Shown here piece by piece: positions 58,916 to 64,000 of a DNA stretch of 64,000 nt. The position numbers were made by a program, and so were the translations under genes. Each line of letters opens with the position of its first letter. Position 1 is the stretch's first letter. The DNA comes from Camarhynchus parvulus (taxonomy: Eukaryota > Chordata > Aves > Passeriformes > Thraupidae). The notes under the pieces were generated by a model, which ran no database searches, was not told the DNA's origin, and saw only the letters and a program-made list of their open reading frames with translations. The stretch spans positions 1,365,626 to 1,429,625 of the forward strand of contig NC_044597.1 in the NCBI RefSeq assembly GCF_901933205.1, read 5' to 3'.

Positions 58916-61574
58916 TTCTCCAGGCCCCCAGGCTTTCACAGCACGTGCTGGTGACTCAGCTCTGCCCACAGGCTGTCCCAGCCCTCCCAGTGCCAGCCAA
59001 GGGCTCTGCCAGACAAACCACGGAGTCTCCAGGCAGCAGATGAGGACATGCCACCCCCAGCTGCCCATCCTGCCCCTCAGTCAAACACTGCCTTCTGCCA
59101 CGTCTGCTGTGGGGACAATGAGGGACAGCTGCGACCTCGGCCACCCCCAGATTGCCACCAACTCCTTTCAGACACCAACGGCCTCAGCCAGAGCACATGT
59201 ACAAAGAGCCACAAGCAGTGGAGGGGAAAATTTGCAAATCACAAAGCAAATCCATTTCAACAATATGTCCATGAACTGCTCAGGCTGAAAGGACTTTTCC
59301 TCTCGCTCCCTTGAAAGTGTGGCTAGTCAGGAAAAGCTTCCCAGTTGGGATATAGATTTGGCTCAGGTTTGTTCTGGGGCTTTCTTTCAAGTATTTCAAG
59401 ATTGAAAATCTTCATGTCCCTAATGGAGAGCTGAACAGAACTGCGCCAAAACCCCTTTTCTCCATCTCCCAGTCTCTCCCACGACCAAGGATGGAGCAGG
59501 TGGTGCCCTGGAAGACAAAACCTCAGGCTCTTTAAGGGACCAGATCATGCCAGTTTGAAAAGGCCCAGTAAACACACAAGGTCTGTTCTTCCAATTAAAG
59601 AGCAACTAATATTCCACAGAAAGTTTGGGTGGGAAACAAAGGGATCTTTACCTACAACCAAGTGTAGTGGGTTCACTTAAATTCATGAGTGTGACTGAGC
59701 TGGCAGATTCAGTATCAGGATCTTTCTCCCTCTCACCAAAAGTCAACTTCAAAAAGGGAAAAGGAGAAGGAACAAAACAGGGAATGGTTCAAACACCCTT
59801 GTGGGTATGGAAGTGCAGGGCAGAACTGGCCAGATAAGCAAATGGATTTGCACAGTGGCCTGAAGTACCTCACTTTTCATCCTTTAAATGGAAAAGCAGC
59901 TGAGCAGCAGCAGAACTGCAATTTATGCATTCATCATCCACTGCAAAAAGAGTGAATTCCTAAATGGCAACTGTACACAGATAACCCAGGGGAACATTAG
60001 CAAGATGGAAAAGGACTTAAAAGGTTTGATTAGTAAAACAGATTACTTGATTTACATGCTGCTTGCTTTATCGGTTTAAATTATCACCGGAAAGATTGGG
60101 TTCATTCACTTCCCTTACATTTGACATTTTTTTTCTGCCAAAGACAGCTCCTACTCAGAAGCTGAAAGACTAATCAAGTAATAATAATGTGAGACAGCAC
60201 AAATACCACACAAATCAGAATTAACATGCAGATAACCTGAAAGCATCTTCAATTTATCTGTCACAAGGCAAGCTGGCCTTGACCACACCACCAAATTTTT
60301 AATCCTAGCCAGTGGAATTCAGAGCCCTGTGAAATTATTTAAAACAGGATCTTTTGAAGGACAAATCAGCCCGAGGATTCAGGCAGCCTTCTACTTCTGT
60401 GACATATCAATTGCCAGATGATAATCATAACTTAATGACAATCGCCAAAAGTCAGATCAGTTTATCAAAAAAGTTTAATAAAGATGTTTTTGGCCATTAA
60501 TTATTTAGTGAAAGCAAGCTGCCCAGCCCTGCTCAGGGCAGGGGCCCTGGACCCTCCCCAGGGGCTCTCAAACAGCTCTGACACACACGGGCAGCTCCAG
60601 GTGGCAGCTGAACACAACTGTGAGCTCCAGCAAGAGCAGCACAATTAATTTTGCTATCCACTTTATTTATTGATTTTTTTAAAGTAACAGTTCAGAGCTG
60701 CCACATTTTCCTCCAAACACAGCTACCTCCCTCTCTCCTTCTCTCCCCTGAGTAATCAGCTGCTGAGCCCTCATAGAACAGCATGAAACACAAAAAACCA
60801 CTTGGTATCAACAAGTCTGGCAGACACAAACTGTTGATCTCTTTACACCTTTTACAAACAGAGAAAATCATCTATTAAATGGAAAACATATTTTCTATGC
60901 TATTTTCTATGGGTTTTTTTTAAGTTAAGTGGTTAGTGTTACCCTTCTCACACTCATCCCTGCTGCACAAAAGATGAATGGATATCTCACCCATACTTGT
61001 GTGGTTGGAATAATCAAGATATTCTTGAATTACCAATAAGTATAAAGATAGCAAAGATCATTATCAGCTCCTCACACACTCAGTGGTCAGTCGCCAGCAG
61101 GCAAGAGCAAATGAGGGGAATGGCTCTACTGCCCGTTTTCCAAGGACCTCTGGAAACAATAGAGTACTTCAGGTTTCTCAGAATATTTTGCTGTGTCAGT
61201 GGGAAAGCACTGACAATCCATACATTTAGGGGGCAATCCACAGTGGAATACAAATGCCAATCATGATACATTGGCACACACATGATGACATCAGCTAATC
61301 CATGATTATCCACGAGCAGCAAAGCTGCCACCCTGACCCCAAAACAGCCTTTGGTGAACTTAAGAAATTCTGCTTTGAATACAAGAATTTGAACCCACAA
61401 TATACACAACTCTTATCTCCTGCATTTTAGATATTGTATAAAATGTAATGCAACAGTCACTAATACATGGCTCTCTCACACATCCCAATCCTCAAGGATT
61501 GTAGCATTTTCATGGTTTTTATTTAATGTAGCCATGGCTATAAGGTAAAGAAGGGCAGGGCTAGATGGGGTATC

Positions 61575-61790
61575 AGGAGGAAATTCCTCCCTGTGAGGGT
61601 GGGCGGGCCCTGGCACAGATTATTCCATGGATGCTCCATCCCTGGCAGTGCCCAAGGCCAGGCTGGACAGGGTTTGGAGCCCCCTGGGACAGTGGGAGCT
61701 GTCCCTGCCCATGGCAGGGGTGGCACTGGGTGGCTTTAAGGTCCCTTCCAGCCCAAACCATCCTGTGATTCCATGATTCTTTATTTTTGA
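61575..61790 (+). mobile_element. CR1 LINE 3' fragment
   Basis: It shows 'TCCATCCCTGGCAGTGCCCA', 'AGGCCAGGCTGGACAGGGTT', 'GGCTTTAAGGTCCCTTCCAG' and ends 'CCTGTGATTCCATGATTC', a well-preserved CR1 3' end. Confidence 0.9.
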
Positions 61791-64000
61791 TATATGTATC
61801 TAAAATTAACTTTAAAGGTTTACATTTACACAAGGCTCCTGCTAAAAACTATTGCCCACAGTCTTCTGACTGAATCTGAGGAATAAAATGGTCACTTAGA
61901 CAATCCAGTCAGAAAATGCATTTACAGCTTTGGATGCAATGGCATGGCCCGATGGACTTGCAGATAAGGACAGGGTTCAAGTGTTTCAGTCACGGCACTT
62001 TCATGCAGTGCCAATAAAATTACTACAAATCCTGGTTTTGTCAAAAGGAGAGTGGAATGTATTTATGAAATGACTCTTTTCCTCCTAAATATATTCAAGA
62101 GAGGCTTACAGGAAAAGAAATAAAGCTCAGTTATTTCCTGTTCACATCTCTATCCTTTGAGCAGGAGAACAAAGGAATTTGACACTTCATATCTACACTC
62201 ATCTTAAACAACATTCTTTGGCCTTTAGCTGGGTACAGAGTGGCACTGACAGTTAAGGAAATGCTCCTATACATAGAAAATCAGTAGCTTTGATAAGCTG
62301 CACAGGTCATTATGCTGATAAGGACAGTTACTATCACCTTATCTACACTTCTTTCAAAGTCCCAGGTCAGAGGAGGTAAAACTCAGCTAATTGTCCCTCC
62401 TCCTTCTCTCTCATGCAAGCAGAAGTTTCTTTTGAAGGTATTTGCTTGAGGAGTGAAAAGTCTGCCTCAGTCCTAAAATAATCACAGTTCAGCAGTGGAA
62501 ATGCCAACAGTTCCAGGAAACGGGCCATGCAAAACCCCTCCAAACTGTCCAGTAACCTGAGACAAGAAAAATCCTTCCCTTAGTCCAGATCTGTTGATGT
62601 AACCTCAAGCAAGACAGACCAGGGATCCAAAACAGTTTAACACCACTTGCAGAGGACTCTGGAAATATCTCATCTGGGCTGTGGCTCATCCGGTTCTGGA
62701 GAAGAGAACAACAGATCCTCACTAGCCAAGGATGAAGGAATCCTGCACGGCCTCTGCAAGCACTGAGTGGAAGCCCCAGGACTCAGGGCTGTCCACATAA
62801 AGAACCCCTCTGTGCACCCAGCCAGCAAGGAGAGCTCACCATGTCCCCTCTCCTATCCAGTGCTGCTTCACCCGTGTTAAATTCTTTCTCCTTCCCCTTT
62901 TTGGTGGGGATATGGGGAGGGAACAAAAGTAGGGAGAAAAGGAAGGCTGGGGGGAGAGGAGATAACAGACCCAGCGAAATTCCATTAGCTCAGGTTTGGG
63001 GGTTTGCTTCCACTTTTAGTTTTTTAATTCAGACTTGATTTACTGTCCTCCACAAACCACTCATAACTGTACATCCCATGAACCATCTCCATTTCTTCTC
63101 ATTTAGTCTGTATTAAATGCAGACACACAAACCTGTTCATAGTTATTATAACAAAACATGCATGTATCTTATTAAGTCATGCCATCATTTCCTTTGCTTT
63201 TTTGACTGCATCTCCTCCTACAGCATCCAGGCACCTCACGCAGCTCCCTGAGCTGGTGCCTGGTGTCAGAGTTCCTGCGGTGTCCTCTCATCACCCTCTG
63301 CACCGATCCATGACCCTGCCGTTCACAGCCCATTACTCGGCTGGAAATGAATGGCTCAGCGTTCTGGATAATTGGGTTGCATCCACTGGGATCCAGCATC
63401 TTCGGCAGGGGCACCACCCCCCCCGCAGGGCACCGCTGATGTTGTGAACCTTGTTTTAACAAAAGCTGCCTCAGCCTCGTGAGCACAAGCCCGGTGTCCT
63501 CAGCAGCCCCTGCCCAGCAGAGGTTTCAGCACTGCCCAGCACCTGCAGCAGTCCTGGACGGGGATCTGCTGCAGAGCTCTGTTCACAGTCCCAGAGCTCT
63601 CCAACACCCTCAGGGTACCTGTGCAGGCTGGGTTCCATCTCTTCCATGAGCAGCCCTGCAGGCCAAAGCTGCTTTCCCAAACCACTGTCAGGACCCTGCA
63701 CTCCCTCCCAGCTGCCAGCCCTGCCCCTGGCTCACCAGGCACAACCTTCCCCGGGGTACCTGCATTCAGGCAGCTGAAGTTTCGGGGTGATTTATCAACT
63801 GCACTGAGACTGGATAAAGAGATTTTAACACCACTAACTCCTGTGTGGTGCCCACACTGCAGCAGTGGGGATCACCGCCTGACAGATCCCTGCAGCTTCT
63901 TCCCCAGGGTTCCCACTCAGGGAATATGGTGGCAAAAGGCCGAAATCTCTCTGCACAGAGCCCCCTCAGCTCTGCAGCCTCAGACTGGAGCTCCACAGGC

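Larger units (their letters stand above)
49568..64000 (-). other. MYO1D: MYO1D intron 1 (3' part only)
   Basis: No coding exon was found here. The expected first-exon peptide (family start, about 32 residues) is not visible, and there is no CpG-island-like stretch, so the promoter is outside the window. The stretch contains CR1 fragments near 51.4, 52.5 and 61.6 kb and a minisatellite at 57.6-58.9 kb split by a solo LTR. The rest, including 53-57.6 kb, 59-61.5 kb and 61.8-64 kb, is apparently unique intronic DNA in which nothing was recognised. Confidence 0.85.

Noticed and set aside
49568..64000. First coding exon or promoter of MYO1D
   Set aside because: No matching peptide, no CpG-rich promoter-like stretch; it must lie beyond the right edge.

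Overview
The window is vertebrate nuclear DNA, most likely from a songbird. The evidence is a split gene with GT..AG introns, many 3'-end fragments of CR1 LINEs (the dominant bird LINE), and several endogenous-retrovirus LTRs of passerine type. There is no bacterial or viral gene organisation. One gene runs across the window on the minus strand: MYO1D, unconventional myosin-Id. Sixteen consecutive internal coding exons were located (2250 nt, about 750 codons). They correspond to residues ~32 to ~782 of a protein of about 1006 residues. Every exon has canonical splice sites, the codon phases chain across all fifteen internal junctions, and no exon contains a stop or frameshift. The first coding exon (N-terminal ~32 residues) lies beyond the right edge. 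The exons for the C-terminal TH1 lipid-binding tail lie beyond the left edge. Exon numbers assume one coding exon upstream.

Layout from right to left, in the direction of transcription. 64000-49568 is the 3' part of a large first intron, with CR1 pieces and a minisatellite split by a solo LTR. 49567-40038 is a compact block of ten exons (2-11) encoding most of the motor: P-loop, switch I, switch II and relay helix. 40037-31666 holds exons 12-14 with medium introns, a (CATCC)20 microsatellite and a 31-bp minisatellite. 31665-15598 holds exons 15-16 and two large introns full of CR1s, opposed LTRs and a 24-bp minisatellite. 15597-1 is the large intron 16, exon 17 (end of lever arm, two IQ motifs) and the start of intron 17, which is crowded with LTR elements.

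The protein is a single-headed class I myosin: an ATP-driven actin motor whose lever arm binds calmodulin. In other animals MYO1D acts in membrane traffic and left-right asymmetry. No second gene, functional RNA gene or CpG-island promoter was found. The most notable non-coding signal is at 2938-3000. Directly after an LTR lies a 63-nt reverse copy of tRNA-Lys(CUU), including the CCA tail, with mismatches at the tRNA position that carries m1A58. It ends 39 bases from the splice donor of exon 17. Other points are two perfect 18-bp hairpins, a solo LTR with an exact 6-bp target duplication inside a CR1, pentanucleotide repeats growing inside LTRs, and unexplained intronic duplications.
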